Positions 24,735 to 33,429 of a stretch of DNA of 42,257 nucleotides are shown in pieces. Below the pieces are notes generated by a model. The model searched no databases. It was not told where the DNA came from and was given only the letters and a program-made list of their open reading frames with translations. A program made the translations under genes and the position numbers. Location of the stretch: assembly GCF_024305175.1 (NCBI RefSeq), contig NZ_JAMWYY010000002.1:1-42257 (forward strand), given 5' to 3'. Source of the stretch: Flavobacterium sp. GTDB lineage: Bacteria > Bacteroidota > Bacteroidia > Flavobacteriales > Flavobacteriaceae. Position 1 is the stretch's first letter, and each line of letters starts with the position of its first letter.

Positions 24735-26009
24735 ATGGGTAAATATGTTAGTGCGGCCGAGGCCGTATCAGTAGTTAATCCGGGCAACCGTGTTTATGTT
24801 CAGGCAGCCGCCGCAACCCCCACGGTACTTACAAAAGCCCTTGCAGAACGTGCGGCAGAACTTAGGGATGTAGAGGTGTGCCACCTCCACACAGAAGGCG
24901 AGGCGCCTTACGCAGACCCCGCACTGAAAGACAGCTTTCATGTAAATTCATTTTTTATCGGTAAAAATGTGCGGCACACGCTTGCCGCCCGTAACGGTTC
25001 TTATACACCGGTATTTTTAAGCGAACTGCCACGCCTTTTCCGTAAAAACGTGCTGCCCCTTGATGTGGCTTTTATACATGTTTCGCCACCCGACAGCCAC
25101 GGCTATTGCTCGCTTGGCGTATCGGTAGAGGCATCTGTTGCTGCTATAGAAAATGCAAAGTTTGTTGTCGCCCAGGTTAATCCGCAAATGCCGCGCACTT
25201 TTGGTGACTCAGTTATACATGAGTCTGAAATTGATTTTCTTGTTGAGGCCAATGTGCCGATATACGGGCATGAGCCTGATGCCATAACAGCGCAGGAAGC
25301 AAAAATAGGCGAGTATGTTGCCTCTTTAATTGAGGATGAAAGTACACTGCAAATGGGCATAGGCTCTATACCCAATGCCGCGCTTGCCAATTTAAAAAAC
25401 CACAAAAACCTGGGCCTGCACACTGAAATGTTTAGTGACGGGGTTATTGACCTTATAGAAAGTGATGTTATCAATTGTAACTATAAAGGCACTGTGAGAG
25501 GCAGGGCACTGGCTACTTTTTTAATAGGGTCTAAAAGGCTGTATGATTTTGTGAATGATAACCCTTTTATTGAGATGCGCGAATCATCTTTTGTAAATGA
25601 TTCGTCCGTAATACGTAAAAACAAGAAGATGGTGGCTATAAATTCTGCCATTGAGGTTGACCTTACCGGGCAGGTTTGCGCCGACTCTATTGGCTGCCGT
25701 ATGTATAGTGGTGTGGGCGGGCAAATGGATTTTATAAGGGGCGCAGCCCTTAGCGAAGGCGGAAAGGCTATAATTGCACTTCCATCGGTAACCACAAGAG
25801 GGGAGAACCGCATTGTACCTTTCCTGAAGCAGGGGGCAGGTGTGGTTACTACACGCTCTCACGTGCAGTATATTGTTACCGAATATGGTATTGCCGACCT
25901 GTATGGCAAAACCCTGAAACAGCGTGTAGCGGCAATGGTCAATATTGCCCACCCCGACCACAGGGAGGCAATAGAACGTGCTTATTTTGGCGTTACCAAA
26001 AGTTGTTAG
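24735..26009 (+). CDS. Acetyl-CoA hydrolase/CoA-transferase family protein
   Basis: A 424-residue family I CoA-transferase of the acetyl-CoA hydrolase / 4-hydroxybutyrate CoA-transferase group. Landmarks are VSPPDSHGYCSLGVSVE, GIGSIPNA (208-215), the catalytic glutamate in LHTEMFSDG (Glu231), GGQMDFIRGA and VTEYGIADLYGKT. These enzymes move CoA between acetyl-CoA and short carboxylates through a glutamyl-CoA thioester. The actual acid pair cannot be read from the sequence. It is monocistronic, divergent from the export operon, and followed by a strong terminator. A metabolic link with the exporter is not evident. Confidence 0.92.
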   Translation: MGKYVSAAEAVSVVNPGNRVYVQAAAATPTVLTKALAERAAELRDVEVCHLHTEGEAPYADPALKDSFHVNSFFIGKNVRHTLAARNGSYTPVFLSELPRLFRKNVLPLDVAFIHVSPPDSHGYCSLGVSVEASVAAIENAKFVVAQVNPQMPRTFGDSVIHESEIDFLVEANVPIYGHEPDAITAQEAKIGEYVASLIEDESTLQMGIGSIPNAALANLKNHKNLGLHTEMFSDGVIDLIESDVINCNYKGTVRGRALATFLIGSKRLYDFVNDNPFIEMRESSFVNDSSVIRKNKKMVAINSAIEVDLTGQVCADSIGCRMYSGVGGQMDFIRGAALSEGGKAIIALPSVTTRGENRIVPFLKQGAGVVTTRSHVQYIVTEYGIADLYGKTLKQRVAAMVNIAHPDHREAIERAYFGVTKSC

Positions 26010-26035
26010 TTTAGTAGATTTTTTAAAATAGTAGT

Positions 26036-26083
26036 TGTAAAAAATCCTGCAGGTATGCCATAAACCTGCAGGATTTATTTTTT
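26036..26083. terminator. Bidirectional Rho-independent terminator
   Basis: Perfect 13-bp stem (26042-26054 with 26064-26076, core TCCTGCAGG) and a 9-nt loop, followed by ATTTTTT on the plus strand and a T-run on the minus strand. It ends the CoA-transferase transcript and may also stop gpmI read-through. Confidence 0.88.
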
Positions 26084-26175
26084 ATGGATTCCATTTCGAC
26101 GAAAGAGAAATTTTAAAACTGAATTTTCACAATGCTGCTCTTTGTACCAAAATGAAAATATAAATACATTTAAGG

Positions 26176-27693
26176 CTACACAAGCGGATGCCTTGTCATG
26201 GCTTCGGGTTGCGGTATGCCCATCATTTTTAATATGGTTGGAGCAATGTCGCCCAGAACACCGTCATTAACGTGCTTAATTTCATTATCTACTACAATAA
26301 TAGGCACAGGGTTAGTAGTGTGTGCCGTGTTAGGGCTGCCATCAGGGTTTACCATAGTATCGCAGTTGCCGTGGTCGGCAATAACAATAGTGGTATAGCC
26401 ATTGGCAAGCGCTGCTTCTATAACCTGGCGGGCACAATCATCAACGGCTTCGCAGGCTTTAACGGCGGCTTCCATTACCCCCGTGTGGCCTACCATGTCG
26501 CCATTGGCAAAGTTAAGGCATACAAAATCTATTTCGCCTTGGTGTAGTTCGGGCACTAAAGAATCTTTAATATCGTAGGCACTCATCTCCGGTTGCAGGT
26601 CATAAGTCGCTACTTTTGGCGATGCACAAAGCAGGCGCTTTTCTCCGTCAAAAGGTGCTTCGCGCCCTCCCGAAAAGAAAAATGTTACGTGCGGATATTT
26701 CTCTGTTTCGGCTATGCGTATCTGTTTTCTGCCATATTTTGATATTACCTCGCCCAGTGTTTCGGTAAGGTTGTCTTTGTCATAAATAACATGGATGTTT
26801 TTAAAGGTATCGTCATAGTTGGTCATGGTCACAAAATAAAGGTTCATTTTGTGCATGTTAAACTCATGGATGTCAAACTGGGTTAATGCCTCTGTTAGCT
26901 GCCTGCCCCTGTCGGTACGGAAGTTAAAGAAGATAACCACATCATCCGGCGCTATAGTTGCAATTGGGTTAGTACCATCCTCTGTCATTACAATCGGCTT
27001 AACGAATTCATCCGTCACACCCTCATTATAGCTTTCCTGTATGCTGTCTATGGCATTTGTACTTGGTATACCCAGCCCGTTAACCAGCAGGTCATAGGCC
27101 AGCTTAACGCGCTCCCAGCGCTTATCACGGTCCATTGCATAGTAACGTCCTATAACAGATGCCAGCTTAACCGGCATGATTTTTATATAATTTTCAAGGT
27201 CGGCAACAAAGCCAAGCCCTGATTTTGGGTCAACATCGCGCCCGTCGGTAAAAGCGTGTACATATACTTTATCAAGCCCGTACTCCTGCGTGGCATTGAT
27301 AAGCCCTTTTAAATGATCTATATGCGAATGCACCCCACCGTTCGAAAGCAGCCCCAACAGGTGTACTTTTTTATTATGCTGTTTTGCATAGGCAAGTGCA
27401 TCTGCAAGCGCTTTTTCTTTAGCAAGCGTGTTTTCCTGTACGGCAAGGTTAATCTTTACAAGATCCTGGTACACAATGCGCCCTGCGCCCAGGTTCATAT
27501 GCCCCACTTCGCTGTTACCCATCTGCCCTTCGGGAAGTCCCACATTAAGGCCGTCAGTGCGCAGGGTGGCGTGGGGGTAGTTGTGGTACAGGCTGTCTAT
27601 AAAAGGTGTATTGGCCTGGTCTATAGCCGAAACTTTAGGGTCGGGCGACATACCCCAGCCATCCAGTATCATTAAAATAACTTTCTTGTTCAT
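26176..27693 (-). CDS. gpmI: 2,3-bisphosphoglycerate-independent phosphoglycerate mutase
   Basis: A 505-residue alkaline-phosphatase-superfamily enzyme that interconverts 3- and 2-phosphoglycerate in glycolysis and gluconeogenesis. The first metal site (ILDGWG, Asp11), the phospho-accepting Ser61 in GNSEVGHMNLGAGR, and HAFTDGRDVDP and ASVIGRYYAMDRDKRWER are all present. The closing metal ligands VCLNFANGDMVGHTG and IADHGNCD are also there. Length and order match bacterial iPGM. It is 5 bp downstream of the DUF5916 gene and probably co-transcribed with it. Confidence 0.97.
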   Translation of the reverse strand: MNKKVILMILDGWGMSPDPKVSAIDQANTPFIDSLYHNYPHATLRTDGLNVGLPEGQMGNSEVGHMNLGAGRIVYQDLVKINLAVQENTLAKEKALADALAYAKQHNKKVHLLGLLSNGGVHSHIDHLKGLINATQEYGLDKVYVHAFTDGRDVDPKSGLGFVADLENYIKIMPVKLASVIGRYYAMDRDKRWERVKLAYDLLVNGLGIPSTNAIDSIQESYNEGVTDEFVKPIVMTEDGTNPIATIAPDDVVIFFNFRTDRGRQLTEALTQFDIHEFNMHKMNLYFVTMTNYDDTFKNIHVIYDKDNLTETLGEVISKYGRKQIRIAETEKYPHVTFFFSGGREAPFDGEKRLLCASPKVATYDLQPEMSAYDIKDSLVPELHQGEIDFVCLNFANGDMVGHTGVMEAAVKACEAVDDCARQVIEAALANGYTTIVIADHGNCDTMVNPDGSPNTAHTTNPVPIIVVDNEIKHVNDGVLGDIAPTILKMMGIPQPEAMTRHPLV

Positions 27694-27698
27694 AATAA

Positions 27699-30089
27699 TT
27701 AAATCCAGTTTTTGGCAGCATTATAATCTATATAATAGCGCAGGCTTAAAGAAAAAATGCTGTTGAGGTTATTGCTAAATAAATAATCAAGGTTTTTGCT
27801 GTAATTACGGTTTACATATTCAAACTGCCCCACCGCATTATTGCGGTACAGAAACGAAAGCTGGCTGCCCGGTGCAAACCACCAGGTGTAAGACAGGTCG
27901 AAATTCCAGTTGTTATATGTAAAATCCCTGTTTTCGTTAAAGGTAGTATTTTCCGTCAGCATGCCGTCGTCCTGCAATGTTAAATACTCCAGGTTTTCGC
28001 CATACGTCCAGTAGTGGCGGGCGGTAAGGTTGATTGTCATATTACTGTTAACCGAATATTTACCTGAGATGCTGTTGGTAATAGTTGTCCTGTCGCGGCG
28101 GGTAAAGACGATATCGTCGCCTTCAAAAGCTATCCAGCCTTTGTTGTTAGTATCCAGCCCGTAATTAAAGCTGTATATCATCTGCATGCGGTTGCTAAAG
28201 CGGTAGCGCGGACTAAAAGTCAGGCCGTAATAGTTACGGTCTCTTTCATCGCTAAGCCATATTTGCGGTTCTATGTCAAGTGCAAATTTGCGGTTGTAGT
28301 TAGAAGAAAAGTATATATAAGCAAACACGCTCTTGGGTACTTTAACAAACCTGCCCGTTATTCGAGGTTCATAAAAATCATACAGGTCAAAAGGCACTAC
28401 CTGCACACCATACCCGATGTAGTCATTTTTTTTGGTGGTAGAGTTTACGTTTACCTCCGCATAACCGTTTTGCAGCCTGTTGGTATCATTATGAAACTCT
28501 GTATATACATTGGTGTTTACCGAAAAAGTATTAAACAGTTTTGTCGGGTTTAATATACGGTAGCTGGCATTAGCATTAATGTTATAGTAATTAGTGGTAA
28601 ATATTATCCCTAAATCGTTATTATCATAATCTTCAGATACATAAAAACTTGATAAACCATATCGGTATTTGCCACTGGTTTTGGAAGCGCTGATATAAGA
28701 GCTGTAACCATTTTTACTTTCGATGTCATTTACCGTACTGTACTTAAAATTGCCTGAAAGGTTGTAAGTGTTTGCGCGGGTGTTAAGGTTATAAACCAGT
28801 GCGCTCACGTTGGCATCCCTAAAGCTGCCTTCGCGCATAACGTTAGTATTGGTAAAAGATACCGATGAGTTTTTCCTGAAGCGCTGGTCTAAAACAAAAA
28901 TGTTATAATTGGCTACCGGCTCTACAAGCTGTTTCCTGCTGGTATTGGTTGCGGTATTACGCAGCGTGGCATATGTCCTTTCGGTAACTGCGTTCATTAT
29001 GCCTATACCCAGCCCATTGTTGGTACGCCCCGATATTTTCAGGGCATTTATAAGATTTACTTTAGCAGGCACTTCTGTAACCTCTTCCCCTTCGGCGGGA
29101 GTAACTGTTCCCGTTGGCGGCCCGCCGATGCGGCGCGTATATAAAAGCCCGCCTTTATTAAAGATGTCTGTACCCTCTGTAAAGAACGGGCGGTTTTCGT
29201 TAAACTGCTGTTCAAAAGGCCCGAGGTTAAGCACCACCTCGTCAAAAGCGGCCTGCCCGAAATCGGGTATTAAAATAGCATCAAGCGTAAACGAGTCGTT
29301 AATACCATACTTTATGTCCATACCTGCCTTAAAAGTGGTTTCTGTCCCTGCTTCATTATCATTTACATATACTGACGAATAGGGAATAAAGAACAGGCGG
29401 GTAGGGGGTTCTATATTGTTTATGCCTGTAAGGAGTCCTGTCTGCACTATTGCCGAACCAATATTGCGGTCTATCGGGTTCCAGAAAAACTTTTGCCTGT
29501 TCTGGCGTACTTCCCTGTAAAAGTTTAGCCCCCAAAACTGTTCCTGCTCATCAGAAAAGCGTATGGCTGCATAGGGTATTTTCATTTCCACTACCCAACC
29601 GCTATCGGTTAAACTTACACTGCTGAACCAGATGGCGTCCCATGAATAATCCTCCCCATTTTGGGTGGCAAGGCAGTCAAGCTGTGTTCCTGCGGCACTG
29701 ACAAAAAACCTGAAATCCTGCTGACCGTCATTATAGCCGTTTATAAAAACCCCGAAATGGTCGGCTGTTTTAAAGTCGTCCCTCAGGGCTATTTCCCTCA
29801 TGATGTTTTCAGGATTATCCTGCAGTATCGCTCCAAAATAAACTGCTTCATCATCATACAGCACCTTAACTGTTGAGCGCTTGTCGGCATCTTCAGGCTT
29901 GCCGTTATCAGGCTCATACATTACAAAGTGAGAAGCTTCCTGTGCATTTGCCCATGCAGGTTCGTTTAAAACACCATCAATAGCGATATTATTAGTAATC
30001 CTTACAGCCTCTAATGAACGTTTTTGGCCGTAAAATGTGGCTGTAGATGTTAAAAATATGGATAATACGCTGATTTTTAAGCTATTCAT
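27699..30089 (-). CDS. DUF5916 outer-membrane protein with CBM9-like N-terminal domain
   Basis: A 796-residue exported protein: signal peptide (about 1-22, ending FYGQ), then a carbohydrate-binding-9-like domain (about 25-210) opening with IDGVLNEPAWANAQ. That domain also contains VKVLYDDEAVYFGAILQD, DHFGVFINGYNDGQQDFRFF and WVVEMKIPYAAIRF. A DUF5916 region of about 580 residues made of alternating strands follows, with NFGLDTN-like aromatic turns, and the protein closes with SIFSLSLRYYIDYN. A final aromatic strand and regular strand spacing suggest an outer-membrane beta-barrel. The family is common in Bacteroidota and its substrate is unknown. It is the upstream partner of gpmI (5-bp gap), which is an odd pairing. 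Confidence 0.85.
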   Translation of the reverse strand: MNSLKISVLSIFLTSTATFYGQKRSLEAVRITNNIAIDGVLNEPAWANAQEASHFVMYEPDNGKPEDADKRSTVKVLYDDEAVYFGAILQDNPENIMREIALRDDFKTADHFGVFINGYNDGQQDFRFFVSAAGTQLDCLATQNGEDYSWDAIWFSSVSLTDSGWVVEMKIPYAAIRFSDEQEQFWGLNFYREVRQNRQKFFWNPIDRNIGSAIVQTGLLTGINNIEPPTRLFFIPYSSVYVNDNEAGTETTFKAGMDIKYGINDSFTLDAILIPDFGQAAFDEVVLNLGPFEQQFNENRPFFTEGTDIFNKGGLLYTRRIGGPPTGTVTPAEGEEVTEVPAKVNLINALKISGRTNNGLGIGIMNAVTERTYATLRNTATNTSRKQLVEPVANYNIFVLDQRFRKNSSVSFTNTNVMREGSFRDANVSALVYNLNTRANTYNLSGNFKYSTVNDIESKNGYSSYISASKTSGKYRYGLSSFYVSEDYDNNDLGIIFTTNYYNINANASYRILNPTKLFNTFSVNTNVYTEFHNDTNRLQNGYAEVNVNSTTKKNDYIGYGVQVVPFDLYDFYEPRITGRFVKVPKSVFAYIYFSSNYNRKFALDIEPQIWLSDERDRNYYGLTFSPRYRFSNRMQMIYSFNYGLDTNNKGWIAFEGDDIVFTRRDRTTITNSISGKYSVNSNMTINLTARHYWTYGENLEYLTLQDDGMLTENTTFNENRDFTYNNWNFDLSYTWWFAPGSQLSFLYRNNAVGQFEYVNRNYSKNLDYLFSNNLNSIFSLSLRYYIDYNAAKNWI

Positions 30090-30196
30090 AGGGTATGGTA
30101 TGGTGTTTGCATCTTATTAGGTGAGCGTGTAAAATTAACTTTTTATTATTAGGAATACAATAGGCCTGAGCTTTGCACGTTACTGAATGAGAGGAA

Positions 30197-30220
30197 GTAA
30201 CGGTTATATTACGCCGTTAC
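30197..30220. repeat. Small inverted repeat in the DUF5916/L,D-transpeptidase divergent region
   Basis: Arms GTAACGG (30197-30203) and CCGTTAC (30214-30220) with a 10-nt spacer and no T-run. It is a possible operator or hairpin for either divergent gene. The rest of the 238-bp intergenic region shows no clear TAnnTTTG element. Confidence 0.35.
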
Positions 30221-30327
30221 GAATGAAAATGTTAAACTATTGATTTTAACAGTGTTGTAATTTTTTCTTTAAGTTTCCTTTACTTATTTTAGCAGCCTGT
30301 AAAATCGGATAAACCTACTGCACAACT

Positions 30328-31038
30328 ATGATTAATAATTTTTTTACGTCGATTTTCTTTTTATTGTTTTCGCTTACCAATCCCGGTACTAATACTGATG
30401 TTCCGGTTGCTGCCGCTAAAATGGCTGTTGCCGCCGAAACTGCTGTTACAGCTGAGGATGTTTATAGTGGTATTGATGCCAACGGACTTTCTATGCCTGA
30501 GTTTGAATGTTTTTCTAAAGCATTTGCGGGATATAGCAGGCTAACCGAGGAGGGTGCTATAAAAAAGCACCTGCTTACCGTTATTGACTTTAGTAAATCA
30601 TCCAACAGCAAAAGGCTGTGGATTATAGATATGGATGCCAACAAGGTACTTTACAATACACTGGTAGCCCACGGCAGGAACAGTGGTAATGAGTTTGCCA
30701 CAACTTTCAGCAACGAGCAAAGCTCTAACAAAAGCAGCCTTGGTTTTTATGCTACAGGTGAACTTTATGTAGGTAAGCACGGACAGTCTTTGCGCCTTGA
30801 CGGTTTAGAGAAAGGCATAAACAGCAACGCCCGCGCCCGCGCCGTAGTAATGCATGCGGCCGATTATGTGAGTGAAAACTTTATTAAGCAGCACACCCGC
30901 CTGGGCAGGAGCCTTGGGTGCCCTGCGTTGCCAAACAACCTTAATAAAGAAATTATTAAGCTTATTACAGGTAAATCGTGCCTATTTATTTACCACCCAA
31001 CCAAATCATACCTTAAAACAAGCAAATTATTATCATAG
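30328..31038 (+). CDS. Murein L,D-transpeptidase catalytic-domain family protein (YkuD_2)
   Basis: A 236-residue exported protein. A hydrophobic start (about 4-17) serves as signal or anchor, followed by an Ala/Val/Thr-rich linker to about residue 45. The catalytic part has the YkuD_2 pattern: HGRNSGNEFATTFSN, SSLGFYATGELYVGKHGQSLRLDGLEKGIN, VMHAADYV (His176) and GRSLGCPALP (nucleophile Cys198 after the SLG of the SxGC motif). Such proteins are predicted to act on peptidoglycan peptide cross-links or to anchor proteins in the periplasm. It is monocistronic, and its stop lies 4 bp from the convergent acetyltransferase stop. Confidence 0.88.
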   Translation: MINNFFTSIFFLLFSLTNPGTNTDVPVAAAKMAVAAETAVTAEDVYSGIDANGLSMPEFECFSKAFAGYSRLTEEGAIKKHLLTVIDFSKSSNSKRLWIIDMDANKVLYNTLVAHGRNSGNEFATTFSNEQSSNKSSLGFYATGELYVGKHGQSLRLDGLEKGINSNARARAVVMHAADYVSENFIKQHTRLGRSLGCPALPNNLNKEIIKLITGKSCLFIYHPTKSYLKTSKLLS

Positions 31039-31042
31039 ATAA

Positions 31043-31480
31043 TTACAGGTGTTTGTACATTACATAATGTGTACCAACACCGGGAATATTAAACGGGCTG
31101 CCTGTAATATGGTAGCCCGTTTTTTTGTAGAATCCTGTTGCGGCTTCGCGGGCATTGAACCATATTAAATTGCCCCCGGCTTGTTTTACGTATTCTTCTG
31201 CATGTTGCACCAACTGTTCCCCAAAGCCTTTTTTTTGGTGCTTTGGTAAAACAGCCATTCCTCTTATCTGAAACTGAAACTCATCTGTAAAGGCAGGGTT
31301 TATTGCCCTGAATACTGATATAACGCCGGCAATATCCTCATTGTCATACAGACCGAAATGTGCTGTAGTTTCAAGGTCGTCTCCTGTAAAAATACAAGAA
31401 TCTTCAGGCAGGCCCGGCCTTAAAACAGGATGCCTTACAGGGAATGTTTCGCGCGATGTTATCTTTTTTATCTGATGCAT
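31043..31480 (-). CDS. GNAT family N-acetyltransferase
   Basis: A 145-residue GNAT protein. The acetyl-CoA site is visible as the QIRGMAVLPKHQKKGFGEQLV strand-loop-helix (Q/RxxGxG/A motif as QKKGFG), followed by FNAREAATGFYKKTGYHITG. Its layout, with an early RHPVLRPGLP and a middle FGLYDNEDIAGVISVF, resembles the ElaA-like and general small-molecule acetyltransferases. The substrate is unknown. It is unrelated in sequence to the other GNAT gene at 486-947 beyond the shared fold. Confidence 0.87.
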   Translation of the reverse strand: MHQIKKITSRETFPVRHPVLRPGLPEDSCIFTGDDLETTAHFGLYDNEDIAGVISVFRAINPAFTDEFQFQIRGMAVLPKHQKKGFGEQLVQHAEEYVKQAGGNLIWFNAREAATGFYKKTGYHITGSPFNIPGVGTHYVMYKHL

Positions 31481-31524
31481 CAGTGTTTTACTTTTGATAA
31501 CAAATTAATAAAGAATATTTTAAG

Positions 31525-31556
31525 TTGAGGAGTATAATTGCCCATAAATATTTTTG
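31525..31556 (+). promoter_or_regulatory. Upstream promoter-like element before tRNA-Gly
   Basis: TTG (31525-31527) and TATTTTTG (31549-31556, perfect TAnnTTTG), 21 bp apart. It lies 41 bp upstream of a second equally good element. Confidence 0.5.
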
Positions 31557-31565
31557 CAAAAATGC

Positions 31566-31597
31566 TTGCAACTACAAAAAGTTATTGTTTATATTTG
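31566..31597 (+). promoter_or_regulatory. Promoter of tRNA-Gly
   Basis: TTG (31566-31568) and TATATTTG (31590-31597, perfect TAnnTTTG) with 21 bp between. The predicted start is a few bases before the mature tRNA 5' end at 31610. Confidence 0.7.
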
Positions 31598-31609
31598 CAC
31601 CACAATAAT

Positions 31610-31682
<73 letters not shown>

Positions 31683-31690
31683 CTTAAAAT

Positions 31691-31719
31691 AAACCCGGGC
31701 TTTACAGACCGGGTTTTTT
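31691..31719 (+). terminator. Terminator of tRNA-Gly
   Basis: Stem AAACCCGG/CCGGGTTT (31691-31698 with 31709-31716), 10-nt loop, T-run to 31719. Confidence 0.8.
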
Positions 31720-31734
31720 ATTTGTAGCCACTAA

Positions 31735-31766
31735 AGAAAAATCCGCCACAATGGGCGGATTTTTTT
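31735..31766. terminator. Bidirectional terminator (M20 peptidase / tRNA-Gly side)
   Basis: Stem AAATCCGCC/GGCGGATTT (31739-31747 with 31754-31762), 6-nt loop, T-run on the plus strand and TTTTCTT on the minus strand. It lies 13 bp past the M20 stop. Confidence 0.8.
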
Positions 31767-31778
31767 AGTATACTGAAA

Positions 31779-33167
31779 TTACTTACTCATCGCTGTAAAA
31801 TGCTTATAGAATAGCGGAATAGTCTCAATCCCCTTCAGGTAATTAAAGATACCATAGTGTTCATTAGGCGAGTGTATAGCATCGCTGTCAAGCCCAAAGC
31901 CCATCATTATTGTCTTACTCTTAAGCTCTTTTTCAAATAAAGCAACAATAGGTATACTACCGCCTGAACGTACCGGTATCGGCTTTATGCCGAAACTCTC
32001 TTCATAAGCCGCGGCCGCCGCCTGATAGCCTATGCTGTCTATTGGCGTTACATAAGCCTGCCCGCCGTGATGCGGGGTTACTTTAACCCTTACACCTTTA
32101 GGCGCAAGGCTTTCAAAATATTTGGTGAACAGTTCTGTTACTTCTTTCCAGTCCTGGTCAGGAACCAGGCGCATTGATATTTTTGCGTATGCCTTGCTGG
32201 CAATAACCGTTTTGGCACCTTCACCGGTATAACCACCCCATATACCGTTAACATCAAGTGTAGGGCGTATAGAGTTGCGCTCGTTTGTTGTATAGCCCGC
32301 TTCTCCGTAAACATCTTCAATGTTTAAGGCTTTTTTGTAGGCATCTAACGAAAAAGGCGCTTTTGCCATTTCGTCGCGCTCTTCGCGACTTAACTCTTCT
32401 ACTTTGTCATAAAAGCCGGGAATGGTAATATGGTTATTCTCATCATGAAGCTGTGCTATCATTTTAGCCAGTATGTTTATTGGGTTGGCTACCGCACCGC
32501 CATAAAGCCCGGAGTGTAAATCGCGGTTTGGCCCGGTAACTTCTACCTCTACATAACTAAGCCCGCGCAGCCCGGTTGTTATAGATGGCTGGTTGTTGGA
32601 TATCATGCCTGTATCAGAAATCAGGATGACATCATTTTTAAGTTTTTCCTGGTTGCGCTCTACAAACCACCCAAGGCTTGGAGATCCTACTTCTTCTTCG
32701 CCTTCTATCATGAATTTTACATTACACGGAAGGGTTTTGGTAGCAACCATATATTCCAGGGCTTTTACATGCATAAACATCTGCCCTTTGTCGTCACACG
32801 CACCACGGGCAAATATGGCACCTTCAGGGTGTATTTCTGTTTTTTTGATTACCGGTTCAAAAGGGGGGGAGTCCCAAAGGTTTACCGGATCCGGTGGCTG
32901 TACATCATAATGTCCGTAAACAAGTACTGTTGGCAGGCTTGCATCTATTATCTTTTCGGCATATACTATAGGGTAGCCGGGGGTTTCGCAAAGTTCTACT
33001 TTATCGCAGCCTGCTTTTTCAAGGCTTTCTTTTACTGCCTGCGCAGTATTAATAACATCCTGCGAATAGGCGCTGTCAGCGCTTACAGATGGTATTTTCA
33101 GCAATTCAATAAGCTCGCTTAAAAAATTTTCTTTATGCTCTTTTACGTAGCTTTTAATGTTATCCAT
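31779..33167 (-). CDS. M20 family dipeptidase
   Basis: A 462-residue zinc peptidase of the M20/CNDP-like dipeptidase group. Metal and catalytic residues are visible: His86 and Asp88 in YGHYDVQPPDP, the bridging Asp in GACDDKGQ (about 125), Glu157/Glu158 in EGEEEVGS, and the C-terminal histidine in DAIHSPNEHYG. The dimerisation (lid) domain occupies about 200-360 with DLHSGLYGGAVANP. It cleaves dipeptides in the cytoplasm. I start at the ATG at 33167 (MDNIKSYVKEH); the longer frame begins with a TTG and runs across the -7 element. It is monocistronic between two tRNA genes. Confidence 0.93.
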   Translation of the reverse strand: MDNIKSYVKEHKENFLSELIELLKIPSVSADSAYSQDVINTAQAVKESLEKAGCDKVELCETPGYPIVYAEKIIDASLPTVLVYGHYDVQPPDPVNLWDSPPFEPVIKKTEIHPEGAIFARGACDDKGQMFMHVKALEYMVATKTLPCNVKFMIEGEEEVGSPSLGWFVERNQEKLKNDVILISDTGMISNNQPSITTGLRGLSYVEVEVTGPNRDLHSGLYGGAVANPINILAKMIAQLHDENNHITIPGFYDKVEELSREERDEMAKAPFSLDAYKKALNIEDVYGEAGYTTNERNSIRPTLDVNGIWGGYTGEGAKTVIASKAYAKISMRLVPDQDWKEVTELFTKYFESLAPKGVRVKVTPHHGGQAYVTPIDSIGYQAAAAAYEESFGIKPIPVRSGGSIPIVALFEKELKSKTIMMGFGLDSDAIHSPNEHYGIFNYLKGIETIPLFYKHFTAMSK

Positions 33168-33196
33168 TTTAAAATTAGTGATATAGGGTTGTTGGT

Positions 33197-33204
33197 CAAA
33201 AATA
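33197..33204 (-). promoter_or_regulatory. -7 promoter element of the M20 peptidase gene
   Basis: TATTTTTG on the minus strand, a perfect TAnnTTTG, 29 bp before the chosen ATG. The only TTG nearby is 29 bp further upstream, too far for the usual spacing. Confidence 0.45.
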
Positions 33205-33241
33205 CATAAAAAGTTTTTAAATTTTTTTTTCATCAAAAAGC

Positions 33242-33271
33242 TTGCATTATATTAAACTATACGTATATTTG
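33242..33271 (+). promoter_or_regulatory. Promoter of tRNA-Leu
   Basis: TTG (33242-33244) and TATATTTG (33264-33271, perfect TAnnTTTG), 19 bp apart. About 40 bp lie between the -7 element and the mature tRNA. Confidence 0.68.
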
Positions 33272-33313
33272 CACCCACAATAATGAAGCACAATATCGAG
33301 TTCGTTATTACCC

Positions 33314-33395
33314 GCGGGTGTGGTGAAATTGGTAGACACGCCAGACTTAGGATCTGGTGCCTCACGGTGTGTAGGTTCGAGTCCTATCACCCGCA
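33314..33395 (+). tRNA. tRNA-Leu (anticodon TAG)
   Basis: An 82-nt class II tRNA with a long variable arm: acceptor GCGGGTG/CACCCGC, discriminator A, anticodon stem CCAGA/TCTGG around CTTAGGA (anticodon TAG, leucine CUN codons), variable arm TGCCTCACGGTGT, and T-loop TTCGAGT. CCA is not encoded. Confidence 0.96.
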
Positions 33396-33400
33396 CAGCT

Positions 33401-33428
33401 AAAAGCCTCTGAAAATCAGAGGCTTTTT
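33401..33428 (+). terminator. Terminator of tRNA-Leu
   Basis: Perfect 12-bp stem AAAAGCCTCTGA/TCAGAGGCTTTT (33401-33412 with 33416-33427) and AAA loop, followed by more T. It ends 2 bp before the convergent WYL gene stop and could work for both strands. Confidence 0.88.
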
Positions 33429-33429
33429 T

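Noticed and set aside
28909..29382. 157-residue plus-strand open frame inside the DUF5916 gene
   Set aside because: It is opposite a clearly coding, domain-bearing gene and has no recognisable motif or start context.
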